Shown here: one piece after another, positions 16,084 to 25,496 of the stretch
Position numbering within the stretch: position 1 is the first letter of the stretch
How the letters are laid out: every line of letters begins with the position of its first letter
Source: Hyphomonadaceae bacterium
GTDB taxonomy: Bacteria > Pseudomonadota > Alphaproteobacteria > Caulobacterales > Aquidulcibacteraceae
Direction: 5' to 3'
DNA: 64,000 nucleotides
Assembly: GCA_019753175.1 (NCBI GenBank)
Contig: JAIELK010000003.1
Coordinates: forward strand, 94,842-158,841
Position numbers and translations under genes: made by a program
The notes under the pieces: generated by a model
What the model was told of the DNA's origin: nothing
Seen by the model: the letters and a program-made list of their open reading frames with translations, nothing else
The model's database searches: none

Positions 16084-17688
16084 ATGCCCTCCACCCCCGC
16101 CACCGAAGCCGCGCGCCGGCGCACGTTCGCGATCATCTCGCACCCCGACGCCGGCAAGACGACGCTGACCGAGAGCCTGCTGCTTGCCGGGGGCGCCATT
16201 CACTTGGCCGGCGTGGTGGCTGCACGCGGCGCGGCGCGGCGCACCAAGTCCGACTGGATGAAGATCGAGCGCGAGCGCGGCATTTCGGTCTCGGCCTCGG
16301 TAATGACCTTCGAGCACGAGAACCTGGTGTTCAATCTGCTCGACACGCCCGGCCACGAGGATTTCTCCGAAGATACTTATCGTACGCTCACTGCCGCCGA
16401 TTCCGCTGTCATGGTGCTCGATGCGGCTAAAGGCATCGAGCCGCAGACGCTGAAGCTGTTCGAAGTCTGCCGTCTGCGCGACATCCCGATCACGACCTTC
16501 ATCAACAAGATGGATCGCGAGGCGCAGGACCCGTTCGCGCTGTTGGACGAAATCCATCAGAAGCTCGCGATGGACACAGCGCCGATGTTCTGGCCCGCGG
16601 CGTCGGGGCAGCGTTTCGCCGGGATGCTCGATCTCACCACCGAAGAGTTCGTGCCGTATCACCGGTTGGAAGCTGGCGAGCAGGGCTTCGCCAGCGCTGA
16701 GCGGCAAAAGCGCGGCGGCAACGACTATCTGCTCGGCGTGAACGACGACGTGCGCGCCGAACTGGAGGAGACTGCTGAGCTGGCCCGCGAAGGCTTGCCC
16801 AAATTCGATCTCGCGTCGTTTCGAGAAGGACATCTGACGCCCGTCTATTTCGGCTCGGCGTTGCGCCGCTTCGGCGTGCTGGAATTGCTGGCGGGTTTGG
16901 CCACCCACGCGCCGGCGCCGGGCGTACAAAAAGCCACGATCAAGGGCGTGCCGAGTGAAGTGACGCCGGGGCGCGAGGAGGTCTCAGGCTTTATCTTCAA
17001 GATACAAGCCAACATGGACCCCAAGCACCGCGACCGGGTCGGTTTCTTTCGTATCTGCTCGGGGCGTTTTCAGCGTGGCATGACGCTGAAGACCGCCGCC
17101 GGCAAAGGCTTCAACGTGCACAATCCGCTGATGTTCCTGGCGCAGGAGCGCGAAATTGCCGACGAAGCGTTTCCAGGCGATGTGATCGGCATCCCCAGCC
17201 ACGGCGGCCTGCGTGTCGGCGACTCGTTGTCGGAGAGCGGCGACGTTGTGTTCTCCGGCATTCCGAACTTCGCACCGGAAATCCTGAAGCGCGTGCGCGT
17301 CAGGGATCCGCTCAAGCAAAAGCACCTCCGCAAAGCGCTTGAATCGCTCGGCGAAGAGGGCGTGACGCAAGTGTTCAAGCCGGTGCAAGGCGGCGACCTG
17401 GTTGTGGGCGCCGTCGGCGCACTGCAGTTCGACGTCCTGGATGAGCGCATGAAGGCCGAGTACGGGCTCGATGTGATCTTCGAGACCTCACCCTACCAGG
17501 CTGCGCGCTGGGTCAGCGCCGAAGCGCGCGCCGATCTCGATGGGTTCATCGAGAAATCAGCGTCGCAAATGGCCGAGGATGTCGACGGCGCGCCGGTGTT
17601 TCTAGGCAAGAGCGCCTGGGAGATCGGCTACGTGCAAGATAAGAATCCGAAGGTGCGCTTCGCCGCGGCGAAGGAGCGGGCGAGTTAA
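16084..17688 (+). CDS. prfC: peptide chain release factor 3
   Basis: The 534-residue translational GTPase has the RF3-type P-loop SHPDAGKTTLTE (residues 18-29), switch motifs DTPGHEDFSEDTYR and the G4 motif NKMDRE. An EF-Tu-like domain 2 and the C-terminal RF3 domain follow. Length is as in E. coli RF3 (529). RF3 removes RF1/RF2 from the ribosome after peptide release, using GTP. Its stop overlaps the convergent DUF2336 gene by four bases. Confidence 0.95.
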   Translation: MPSTPATEAARRRTFAIISHPDAGKTTLTESLLLAGGAIHLAGVVAARGAARRTKSDWMKIERERGISVSASVMTFEHENLVFNLLDTPGHEDFSEDTYRTLTAADSAVMVLDAAKGIEPQTLKLFEVCRLRDIPITTFINKMDREAQDPFALLDEIHQKLAMDTAPMFWPAASGQRFAGMLDLTTEEFVPYHRLEAGEQGFASAERQKRGGNDYLLGVNDDVRAELEETAELAREGLPKFDLASFREGHLTPVYFGSALRRFGVLELLAGLATHAPAPGVQKATIKGVPSEVTPGREEVSGFIFKIQANMDPKHRDRVGFFRICSGRFQRGMTLKTAAGKGFNVHNPLMFLAQEREIADEAFPGDVIGIPSHGGLRVGDSLSESGDVVFSGIPNFAPEILKRVRVRDPLKQKHLRKALESLGEEGVTQVFKPVQGGDLVVGAVGALQFDVLDERMKAEYGLDVIFETSPYQAARWVSAEARADLDGFIEKSASQMAEDVDGAPVFLGKSAWEIGYVQDKNPKVRFAAAKERAS

Positions 17689-18773
17689 GCCGCCTTTCCC
17701 TCCGCGCTCTGCCGCACCTTGAAGAAACGGATGGCGCGCTGAGCGGCCTCTACGGGCACGGAATTGTACATTTTGCCAAACTCTTCGGCGCGCGTCATGG
17801 CGTCGTCGCCGCCGCCGATCAGGACAGCGAGCGTAACGAACAGCGGGCGTTCGATATTGGCGGCGCGGCAGATCATGGCGATGCCGTCGAGGTCCTTGCG
17901 TTCGACCAAGTCCGACACGGTTTGCGGATCGACCTGTGTCAGCTCGGCGAGGCCGTACAGGAAGTGCATCTGTTTGGCTTCGCGATAGAGCGAAACCAGC
18001 ATACGGGCGCTCAGTTCGCCGCTGCTGCGCTTCGACTGGATGAAGGTCATGGCGTTCTTGGCTTCGGCGCTCAGGTCGCCCGCGGTCTTACTGACGCGCG
18101 CCCGCGCCTTGGCGAGCGCCGCATCCAAAGTGGCGGGATCGACCGAGGCGTTGCGTTCCATGATTTGATCGCGCAACCGCGCCTCGACCACGAAGTACAT
18201 CTCGTTCAAGAGGTCGAGATGCATGTCTTTGCGGTGGACCACGCCCTCGTGCAGCATGCTGTTCTTGCGGGCGCGATCGACCGCAGTCTCCATGCCCGCG
18301 CGCGACATCTTGGCGGTAGAGTTGCGGATCAGAGCGTCGAGTGCGTGATCGTCGCCGCGGCGTACGATGGCGTCCGACAGCGACTCGCTTACGTTCTCGC
18401 GCTGCGCCACTGCCTTGATATGCTGTTGGCTCTGATTGTTGACCACGTGCAGCAACACCGCTTCGCTCAGCGAGCGGCTGCGCCGGAGTACCGGTCCGGC
18501 GACCTCAAACGAACGGCTGGCGAGATCCTGCATCAGTCCGGCCGGAGCGTCGTTGGCGTCCGCGAAGCGATGCGAGAGTTCCGACAGCACCTCGTCCTGC
18601 ATTTCCGCCGCGACGAGCTTCAACACATCGTCGAACAGCGCCGTTTCCCGTTCGCTTCGGTTCGCTGACGTCTCGAAGAACAGGCTCGTGACCTCGCGCA
18701 GCAGGTCTCGGCGCTTCTCGCTGTCCGTGGTGCGCGCTAGGTCAACCAGCTTCGCGAACCGCGCCTGTGTCAT
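17685..18773 (-). CDS. DUF2336 family protein
   Basis: A 362-residue, all-helical soluble protein of the DUF2336 family, better conserved than the copy at 1.9-3.1 kb. The N-terminal LVDLARTTDSEKRRDLLREV, the LSELSHRFADANDAPAGLMQ helices and the central DALIRNSTAKMSRAGMETAV are typical. The C-terminus has a Tyr-rich LYREAKQMHFLYGLAELTQV region. The role is unknown; related alphaproteobacterial proteins have been linked to development or motility. It is encoded downstream of the ABC-F ATPase on the same strand but separated by 60 bases. Confidence 0.85.
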   Translation of the reverse strand: MTQARFAKLVDLARTTDSEKRRDLLREVTSLFFETSANRSERETALFDDVLKLVAAEMQDEVLSELSHRFADANDAPAGLMQDLASRSFEVAGPVLRRSRSLSEAVLLHVVNNQSQQHIKAVAQRENVSESLSDAIVRRGDDHALDALIRNSTAKMSRAGMETAVDRARKNSMLHEGVVHRKDMHLDLLNEMYFVVEARLRDQIMERNASVDPATLDAALAKARARVSKTAGDLSAEAKNAMTFIQSKRSSGELSARMLVSLYREAKQMHFLYGLAELTQVDPQTVSDLVERKDLDGIAMICRAANIERPLFVTLAVLIGGGDDAMTRAEEFGKMYNSVPVEAAQRAIRFFKVRQSAEGKAA

Positions 18774-18833
18774 CGCAAGACGTCCATTTCTTCCCGGGGA
18801 TTGCCACCTTAGCGTTGGGGCGGTTAAAAAAGC

Positions 18834-20657
18834 TTAAGAGCCTAGCGCCTCGCGGCGGAGCTCGATGTCCAGCCACTCCGATTCCGCGGCCTCATGCTGC
18901 GCCCGCAGCGCCTGCAGCCGTCTCGCTGCTCCATCGAAGGCCTTGGGATCCTTGGTAAAGGCGGCCGGGTCTGCGAGCGCCCGCTCCTGCGCATCAATGT
19001 CGGCTGCCAGCTTCGGGATGAGTGCGTCGAGCTCGGCTGCGCGGCGTTCATCCTTGTAGCTGAGCTTGGTTTGTCTGCGAGGCGTCGCGGCCGGAGCGGA
19101 GGCGGCCTTCGCGCCTGCTTTGGGTCGTTCGACGACCGAGCCGCCATAAGCGCGCTCGAATTCGGCCCAGCCGCCAGGGTGTTCGACCCACCGGCCGCCG
19201 CCCAACGGGCCGACGATCTGGGTGGCGACGCCGTCCAGGAAGGCGCGGTCGTGGCTGACGATGATCACAGTGCCGTCGTAGGCGGCAAGCATGTCCTCCA
19301 GCGCTTCGAGGGTGTCGAGATCGAGATCGTTGGTTGGCTCGTCCAACACAAGCAGGTTGGCGGGCTGCGCGAGCGCTACCGCAAGCGCCAGGCGGTTTCG
19401 TTCGCCGCCCGAGAGCGCCGAGATTGGCTGGCGCAATTGTTCGGGTCGAAACAGGAAGTCGCCGGCGTAAGCCGCGACATGGCGGGGCCGACCACCCACG
19501 ACGACTTGGTCGCCGCCTTGCGGCGCCAGCGCCGCCCAAATGGTCGTATGCGGCGACAGCAGGGCCCGTGCCTGATCGACATAGGCGACGCGCAGATTTT
19601 CGCCCATGCGCACCGAGCCCTGGTCGGGCTCGAGCCGTTTGAGCAGCAGCTCCAGCAAGGTCGTTTTCCCTGCGCCGTTGCGGCCGACGACGCCAACGCG
19701 ATCGCCGCGCATGATGCGCGTCGAGAAGGTCTCGATAATGGGGACGTCGCCGTAACGCTTCGAAACCTTACTGGCTTCGATCACAAGCCGTGCTGATTCC
19801 GCGCCGCGCTCAGCCTGCAGCACCGCTTTGACGGCGCGCGCGGCGCTCTCGCGTTCGCGGTGTTCGGCGCGTAGCGATTCGAGCTTACGCCTGCGGCCTT
19901 CGTTGCGCGACCGGCGCGCAGTGACGCCGCGGCGCAACCAGTGTTCCTCGGCCGCGAGATGCGTCTGGAGCCGCGCCAGCGTGCGGGTCTCCTCGCGCTC
20001 CACCTCCTCGGCCCAGTCGTCGAACGCCGCAAAGCCGCGATCGTTGGAAAGGACGCGGCGCTGACGCAGCCAGAGCATCGAGGTTGAGCTGCGCTCGAGG
20101 AAGCGGCGGTCGTGGCTGATGATGAGACATGCGCCCTTGAAGGCGTTGAGTCGCTGCTCCAGGGCTTGGATGGCGGCGATGTCGAGGTGGTTGGTTGGCT
20201 CGTCGAGCAGGAGGAGATCGGGTTCGGCGGCGAATGCACGCGCGAGCGACGCGCGTCGGCGTTGCCCGCCGGAGAGCGTACGCAGGTCGGCGTCGGGGTC
20301 GAGTTCGAACACCTGCAATTCCGCTTCCGCAGCGTGATCGGGAAGCACGCCCATGCTGCCGGCGCGCGCCGTCGACGGCGCCGTCACGAAGTCGCGAAGT
20401 GTCGCGAAGCCGTCGAAGGGTGCGTCCTGCTCGGCGTAGGCGATCACGACGCCATTGGCGATGGCGATCTCGCCGCCGTCAGGTTCGGCAAAGCCGGCGA
20501 CCATGCGCATCAGAGTGGACTTGCCCGCGCCGTTGGCGCCGACAAGCGCCGCACGCTCACCGCGCTTCAGCACGAATTCGACGTCGTCGAAGAGCGGCGC
20601 CCCCCCGAGCGTCAGGCGCAGGCCCTTGACGTGCGTTAGCGCTGGCCCCGCCGCCAT
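18834..20657 (-). CDS. uup: ABC-F family ATPase, Uup-like
   Basis: The 607-residue protein contains two ABC ATPase domains in one chain and no membrane segments. Domain 1: Walker A GANGAGKST, signature LSGGQRRRASLARA, Walker B LLLLDEPTNHLD. Domain 2: Walker A GRNGAGKTT, LSGGERNRLALAVAL, LLVLDEPTNDLD. The basic interdomain linker (residues about 220-290) and a charged C-terminal coiled coil (about 530-600) fit Uup rather than EttA. ABC-F proteins act on ribosomes or DNA branches rather than as transporters. It ends 60 bases before the DUF2336 gene and starts five bases after the PBP stop on the same strand. Confidence 0.88.
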   Translation of the reverse strand: MAAGPALTHVKGLRLTLGGAPLFDDVEFVLKRGERAALVGANGAGKSTLMRMVAGFAEPDGGEIAIANGVVIAYAEQDAPFDGFATLRDFVTAPSTARAGSMGVLPDHAAEAELQVFELDPDADLRTLSGGQRRRASLARAFAAEPDLLLLDEPTNHLDIAAIQALEQRLNAFKGACLIISHDRRFLERSSTSMLWLRQRRVLSNDRGFAAFDDWAEEVEREETRTLARLQTHLAAEEHWLRRGVTARRSRNEGRRRKLESLRAEHRERESAARAVKAVLQAERGAESARLVIEASKVSKRYGDVPIIETFSTRIMRGDRVGVVGRNGAGKTTLLELLLKRLEPDQGSVRMGENLRVAYVDQARALLSPHTTIWAALAPQGGDQVVVGGRPRHVAAYAGDFLFRPEQLRQPISALSGGERNRLALAVALAQPANLLVLDEPTNDLDLDTLEALEDMLAAYDGTVIIVSHDRAFLDGVATQIVGPLGGGRWVEHPGGWAEFERAYGGSVVERPKAGAKAASAPAATPRRQTKLSYKDERRAAELDALIPKLAADIDAQERALADPAAFTKDPKAFDGAARRLQALRAQHEAAESEWLDIELRREALGS

Positions 20658-20662
20658 GAACC

Positions 20663-22675
20663 CTACCGGAAGATATCGGTGACGAAATTCTCGATCTCGG
20701 ACTCGCCGAACGCGTCAGCCAGTTGATCGAAGAAGCTCGCCATCTCGACTTGCTCCGGCGAGCGCAGGGGTTGTTCGATGCCGGGCAGCGGATGTTCTTC
20801 GACGCCATCGTGGGCGACGCGCATCGTGTCGGTCCAGATCTGCGCCGGCAGCGTGCCGCCGGTGGTGCGGCCCATCGAGGTGAAGTCGTCGTGGCCGACC
20901 CAGACCCCGGAGACGAAGTCGGCGCTGTATCCGACAAACCAGGCGTCGCGCCAATCCGAACTCGTCCCGGTCTTGCCGGCGATGTCGCGGTCGCCAAGGC
21001 GTGCGCCCGTGCCGGTGCCGCGCAGCACCACGGCTCCCATCATCGAGTTCATGCGCAGCACCACTTCCTCGTCGAGCACCCGCTGGCCTTCGTGAGCGGG
21101 ACGCACGTAGAGTTCGTCGCCCGAGGCGTTGCGCACGCGCCTGACGATGTGCGGATCGATGCGGCGCCCCTCGTTCATGTAAACGCCGAACGCGCCGGTG
21201 ATATCCCACAGCGTGGTTTCGATCGAGCCCAGCGCAATCGAGGGGGGCACGAACGCGTTGCGCTCGGGCATGCTCGACACGCCGAGCCTGCGCGCAACAT
21301 CCGCCACCCGTCCTGGGCCGACTTCGTAACCGACCTCCGCGGCGACCGTGTTGATCGACAGCGCGAAGGCGGTGCGCAGCGTCACTGCGCCGCGATAGCC
21401 TTCGTCGTAATTGCGCGGCCGCCAGCCATCGATCACCACCGGCTCGTCGTAGCGCACGTCTTCGGTGTCGAAACCGGCCTCCATGGCGGCGGTGTAAACG
21501 AAGGTTTTGAACGTTGAACCAGGCTGCCGCTGCGCCTGGGTCACGCGGTTGAACTTTGAGGTGTTGTAGTCAGTGCCGCCGATCAGAGCGACGATCTCGC
21601 CCTGCCGGTTCACCGTCAGCACGGCGGCCTGCAACGGACGCCGGCCGAAGGCGCGGTTGCCGAGCCGGCGGCGCACGGCTTGGTAGGCGGCGTTCTGCAC
21701 ATCGGGATCGATCGTGACCTCGATGACGAGATCATTGGCGCGATCGCCGACGACATCTCGCGCCTGCTCCAAGGCAAGGTCGAACGCGTAACCCATGACA
21801 CGCTCGGGCGAACTGCGCTGCGCGACGCGGATGCGCTGCGCGCGTGCGCTCTCGCGCTGCTCGGGGGTAATGAAATCTGCTTCGACCATGGCGTCGAGCA
21901 CGAGTTGCTGGCGCTCCAGCGCGCCTTCGAGATTGGAGCTGAGCGCCAGTTCCGACGGCGCTTTGGGGAGTCCTGCGAGCAAGGCAGCCTCCGCCAGAGT
22001 GAGTTGCGCTGCCGGCTTATTGAAGTAGCGGCGTGCGGCGGCGTCGACGCCGTAGGCCTGGTCGCCGAGATAAACCCGGTTCAGGTAGAGTTCGAGGATT
22101 TCGTCCTTGCTCAAACGCCTCTCGATGCGCGAGGCCAGCACCATTTCCCGCAGCTTCCGGTTTAGCGTCTGGCGCCTGTTGAGAAAGAGGTTGCGCGCCA
22201 GCTGCTGCGAGATCGTGGAGCCGCCTTGTACGGTTTCACCTGCGCGCATGTTCGCCCACAGCGCACGCAGCACCGCCATGCGGTCAACGCCTTCGTGCTC
22301 GTAGAACCGCCGGTCCTCGATGGCGAGGAAGGCTTGCCAAACATGGTCCGGGAGTTCGCCAAGCGCGACGCGCTGCCCGTAGAAAGGCCCCCGCGCGCCG
22401 ATGATCTCGCCCTCGGCGTCGACGAAAATCGCAGATTGCTGCCGGTTCAATGTCCACAGCGCCTGCGCGTCAGGAACCCGCGGCAAACCCCAATAGATCC
22501 AGACCCACACGCCGATCACCGCAGCCAGCATAACGGCGGCGAACACGCTCGCCGCCGTACGCCAAGTCAGGCGCGTGCGGTCCTTCAGCATGGTCTCGAT
22601 ATGACGCTGAGCCGCTGCGGCGCGCAGGCGAGCCCAGTCGACGCCGCGCCGAAGATCGGGCCGTGGGTCAGGCAC
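20663..22675 (-). CDS. penicillin-binding protein 1A-type glycosyltransferase/transpeptidase
   Basis: A bifunctional class A PBP of about 670 residues with one N-terminal membrane anchor (VFAAVMLAAVIGVWVWIYWG). The glycosyltransferase (GT51) motifs are AIEDRRFYEHEGVD, GGSTISQQLARNLF, RKLREMVLA and EILELYLNRVYLG. The transpeptidase has the active-site Ser in PGSTFKTF (SxxK), SINT (SxN) and KTGTSSDWRDAWFVGY. It polymerises and cross-links peptidoglycan in the periplasm. GTG 22675 is preferred because GGAG precedes it by eight bases; the frame is open further to a TTG at 22810. It lies divergent from the GTA cluster. Confidence 0.88.
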   Translation of the reverse strand: MPDPRPDLRRGVDWARLRAAAAQRHIETMLKDRTRLTWRTAASVFAAVMLAAVIGVWVWIYWGLPRVPDAQALWTLNRQQSAIFVDAEGEIIGARGPFYGQRVALGELPDHVWQAFLAIEDRRFYEHEGVDRMAVLRALWANMRAGETVQGGSTISQQLARNLFLNRRQTLNRKLREMVLASRIERRLSKDEILELYLNRVYLGDQAYGVDAAARRYFNKPAAQLTLAEAALLAGLPKAPSELALSSNLEGALERQQLVLDAMVEADFITPEQRESARAQRIRVAQRSSPERVMGYAFDLALEQARDVVGDRANDLVIEVTIDPDVQNAAYQAVRRRLGNRAFGRRPLQAAVLTVNRQGEIVALIGGTDYNTSKFNRVTQAQRQPGSTFKTFVYTAAMEAGFDTEDVRYDEPVVIDGWRPRNYDEGYRGAVTLRTAFALSINTVAAEVGYEVGPGRVADVARRLGVSSMPERNAFVPPSIALGSIETTLWDITGAFGVYMNEGRRIDPHIVRRVRNASGDELYVRPAHEGQRVLDEEVVLRMNSMMGAVVLRGTGTGARLGDRDIAGKTGTSSDWRDAWFVGYSADFVSGVWVGHDDFTSMGRTTGGTLPAQIWTDTMRVAHDGVEEHPLPGIEQPLRSPEQVEMASFFDQLADAFGESEIENFVTDIFR

Positions 22676-22870
22676 TAAGAGGTCTCCAGGTGGCGGTGTC
22701 CAATAGAGGTATGGCCGAATTCTGACCAGGAAATAAGGGGACGAGCGCCGCCTCGTTCCACGCCGTCTTCGAATGAATCGCAGCCTTATGAAGCCGGTCT
22801 GAACAATCAATCCGACTGCGCCGGTGTCGCCCTAGGATGCAGGCATGTTCGAAACAACCCGAGGCAGACG
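22676..22870. other. divergent spacer between the PBP and GTA genes
   Basis: If the PBP starts at GTG 22675, this 195-base spacer must hold the promoters of both the PBP gene and the GTA cluster. It is somewhat less G+C-rich than the genes. I could not identify a convincing -35/-10 pair or a known GTA-activator site. Confidence 0.3.
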
Positions 22871-23161
22871 ATGAAAGCGGGGGAATTGCTGCGCACTTGG
22901 CTCGTCTGGGCGCACGAGGCAATGCGCGAGGGCGACGCGGCGGAAGGCGAGCGCCGGGCGAAGGCCGTCTCCGCGCTGGCCCGCGCCGAGACCGAGGTGG
23001 CCGAGTTTGCTACGGCGCTGGCCGCACAGTCACAGGAGCACGATGAAGAGGCCCTTCGCGCCGAACTCAGAAGCCGGCTACGTCGCCTTGCGGACGCTGC
23101 ACAAGCTGGAGCTCCTGACGACGTGCTTCACCGCATCGGAACTGGCGAGGCTGCTCCGTGA
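22871..23161 (+). CDS. GTA gp1-like protein, putative small terminase
   Basis: The 96-residue, highly charged helical protein is the first gene of the GTA cluster, directly before the large terminase, the position of RcGTA gp1, which is regarded as the small terminase. Residues 25-60 form a strong amphipathic helix, and no Cys or membrane segment is present. Motif-level identification is weak; the call rests on position, size and helical character. It overlaps the terminase start by about 119 bases in another frame. Confidence 0.6.
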   Translation: MKAGELLRTWLVWAHEAMREGDAAEGERRAKAVSALARAETEVAEFATALAAQSQEHDEEALRAELRSRLRRLADAAQAGAPDDVLHRIGTGEAAP

Positions 23162-24356
23162 TTGGCGATTTTGGGCTCGGTTGGAGCAATTACCGCCCAA
23201 CGGCGCATGGCGGCGCTGGGTGTTCATGGGCGGACGCGGCGCCGGCAAGACCCGAGCCGGCGCGGAGTGGGTATCAGCCGAGGCGCGCTACGGTCGTTTC
23301 GGCCGCATCGCGCTCATCGGCCCGACGTTTCACGACGTGCGCGAGGTGATGGTGGACGGTCAGTCCGGCATCCGCGCGCTCCCAGATGCACGGCCGAGCT
23401 ACGAGGCGACCCGGCGGCGGCTGATTTGGCCAAACGGTGCGCAGGCGCACTGTTTGTCGGCGGAGGATCCAGAGAGCCTGCGCGGGCCGCAATTCGACGC
23501 CGCCTGGTGTGACGAATTGTGCTTCTGGGCCTACCCGGAGGAGACGCTGAATACGCTCGATCACGCCCTGCGGTTGGGCCGCAGGCCGCGTACGCTGGTG
23601 ACGACGACACCGCGTCCGATCGCGGCGCTGAAGCGCGTGCTGGCAGCGGCCGATACGGTCGTGACACGTTCGACGACATGGGACAACGCTCACAACGTGG
23701 CGGAGGACTTCATCGCCGCGCTCAACGAGCGCTGGCGTGGCGGCATTCGCCACCGGCAGGAACTGCTGGGCGAGCTGATCGAAGATGCCGAAGGCGCGCT
23801 GTGGAAACGCGCCGATCTTGAGGCGTTGAGGCAGCGGCCAGAGGGCGAACTGGATCGTGTCGTCGTCGCCATTGATCCTCCGGTGACGATCGGCTCGCGA
23901 GCCGATGCGTGCGGCATCGTCGCCGCCGGCGCGCGCGGAGAGGGCCGCGCTCGCGTCGCCTACGTGCTCGCCGATGCGAGCCTGCAAGGCGCGCCACCGG
24001 ATGTGTGGGCGCGCCGCGCGGTGGAGCTTGCGGAGTCGGTGGGCGCCCAATGGATTGTGGCGGAAGCGAACAACGGCGGCGAGATGGTGCGCAGCGTGCT
24101 GAAGGCGGCGGCGCCTGATGCGATCGTGCGCCTGGTGCGCGCCAGCGAAGGTAAACGCGCACGCGCCGAACCGATCGCGGCGCTCTACGCGCAAGGCCGC
24201 GTGCGTCACGCAGCTGCGTTCGCCGATTTGGAGGACGAGATGTGCAGCTTTGGCGCTGCGGGCTTCACCAAAAGCCCTGACCGGCTCGACGCGTTGGTGT
24301 GGGCGCTGACGGATCTGTTCCACGGCGCAGCGCCGCCAAGGCTGCGGATCATCTAA
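23043..24356 (+). CDS. GTA gp2, large terminase (packaging ATPase/nuclease)
   Basis: This 437-residue terminase large subunit has Walker A GGRGAGKT at residues 63-70, an AWCDEL Walker B and a TTTPRP coupling segment. A C-terminal RNase H-like nuclease domain starts near VVVAIDPPVT and later reads EANNGG and DRLDALVWALTDL. It packages host DNA into GTA heads. ATG 23043 is used; an ATG 36 bases upstream and a TTG at 23088 are alternatives. It is followed after 12 bases by the portal gene. Confidence 0.9.
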   Translation: MKRPFAPNSEAGYVALRTLHKLELLTTCFTASELARLLRDWRFWARLEQLPPNGAWRRWVFMGGRGAGKTRAGAEWVSAEARYGRFGRIALIGPTFHDVREVMVDGQSGIRALPDARPSYEATRRRLIWPNGAQAHCLSAEDPESLRGPQFDAAWCDELCFWAYPEETLNTLDHALRLGRRPRTLVTTTPRPIAALKRVLAAADTVVTRSTTWDNAHNVAEDFIAALNERWRGGIRHRQELLGELIEDAEGALWKRADLEALRQRPEGELDRVVVAIDPPVTIGSRADACGIVAAGARGEGRARVAYVLADASLQGAPPDVWARRAVELAESVGAQWIVAEANNGGEMVRSVLKAAAPDAIVRLVRASEGKRARAEPIAALYAQGRVRHAAAFADLEDEMCSFGAAGFTKSPDRLDALVWALTDLFHGAAPPRLRII

Positions 24357-24368
24357 CGGACATCACGA

Positions 24369-25496
24369 ATGCTGAACTGGTTGAGCAAACTCCGCGCGCC
24401 CCGCGCCGTGGAGCGCAAACTCATAGCCTACCATCCGCTGGGGCGACCGATATGGTCGACTCGGGACGTCGGCGTGTTTGCGCGCGAGGGCTATGCACGC
24501 AATGCGGTGGCCTATCGCTGCGTACGGCTGATTGCCGAAGCGGCTGCGAGCGCGCCGCTGCGCGTGACGCCAAGCGATCACCCGCTTGCGCGCTTGATCG
24601 CGCGGCCAAACCCCGAACAGACCGGCGTTGAGCTGCTGGAAGCCTTCTTCGGTCACCTGCAAGTGGCGGGCAACGCCTACCTCGAAGCCGCCAGCATCGA
24701 CACCGATGCGCCGGCTGAACTTTATGTGCTGCGGCCTGACCGCATCAGTCTGCTGCCGGGGCCGGATGGCTGGCCCATCGGTTGGGAGCATCGCGTGGGC
24801 GCCGATGTGCGCCGCTTTGAGCGCGATCCGGTGACAGGCGAAGCGCCGATCCTGCATCTGAAACTCTTCCATCCGGCCGACGACTGGTACGGGCTGTCGC
24901 CAATGGAAGCGGCGGCCCATGCGATTGACATCCACAATGCCGGCGGCGCGTGGAACAAGGCGCTGATTGACAACGCGGCGCGTCCATCCGGCGCGCTGGT
25001 GTTCACCGGCGCCGAGCGGCTCAGCGAAGAGCAGTTTCGTCGCTTGAAGCAAGAGCTCGACGACATGCACGCGGGCGCGGCCAATGCAGGCCGTCCGATG
25101 CTGCTCGAAGGCGGGCTCGACTGGCGGCCGATGTCGCTGACCCCTGCGGACATGGACTTCATCGAAGCCCGCCACGCCGCCGCACGCGACATCGCGCTCG
25201 CGTTTGGGGTGCCGCCGATGCTGCTCGGGATTCCGGGCGACAACACCTACTCGAATTATCGAGAGGCGAACCTCGCCTTCTGGCGCCAGAGCGCGTTGCC
25301 GCTGGCGCAGAAGGCGGCGCGCGGGATCGAAGCCTGGCTCGGTTCGCGTTGGCCGCAGGCGGGCGCCGCCCAACTCAGTGTCGACATGGAAGGCGTGCCC
25401 GCGCTCGCCGTGGAAAGGGAGGCTCTGTGGTCCAGATTGTCGAACGCGGACTTCCTCAGCGCGGACGAAAAGCGCGCGCTGGCGGGTTTGCCATGA
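24369..25496 (+). CDS. GTA gp3, HK97-type portal protein
   Basis: A 375-residue portal protein of the HK97 family. It has the early segment YARNAVAYRCVRLIAEAAAS, a GNAYLEAA strand, the ILHLKLFHPADDWYGLSPME region and the late FGVPPMLLGIPGDNTYSNYR motif. The portal dodecamer sits at the head vertex as DNA channel and terminase dock. The stop overlaps the next ATG (ATGA), so expression with the small membrane protein that follows is coupled. Confidence 0.92.
   Translation: MLNWLSKLRAPRAVERKLIAYHPLGRPIWSTRDVGVFAREGYARNAVAYRCVRLIAEAAASAPLRVTPSDHPLARLIARPNPEQTGVELLEAFFGHLQVAGNAYLEAASIDTDAPAELYVLRPDRISLLPGPDGWPIGWEHRVGADVRRFERDPVTGEAPILHLKLFHPADDWYGLSPMEAAAHAIDIHNAGGAWNKALIDNAARPSGALVFTGAERLSEEQFRRLKQELDDMHAGAANAGRPMLLEGGLDWRPMSLTPADMDFIEARHAAARDIALAFGVPPMLLGIPGDNTYSNYREANLAFWRQSALPLAQKAARGIEAWLGSRWPQAGAAQLSVDMEGVPALAVEREALWSRLSNADFLSADEKRALAGLP

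Noticed and set aside
18824..18837. TTAA-N6-TTAA between the ABC-F and DUF2336 genes as a CtrA site
   Set aside because: Spacing is six, not seven, bases, and the second TTAA includes the ABC-F stop codon; too weak to annotate.
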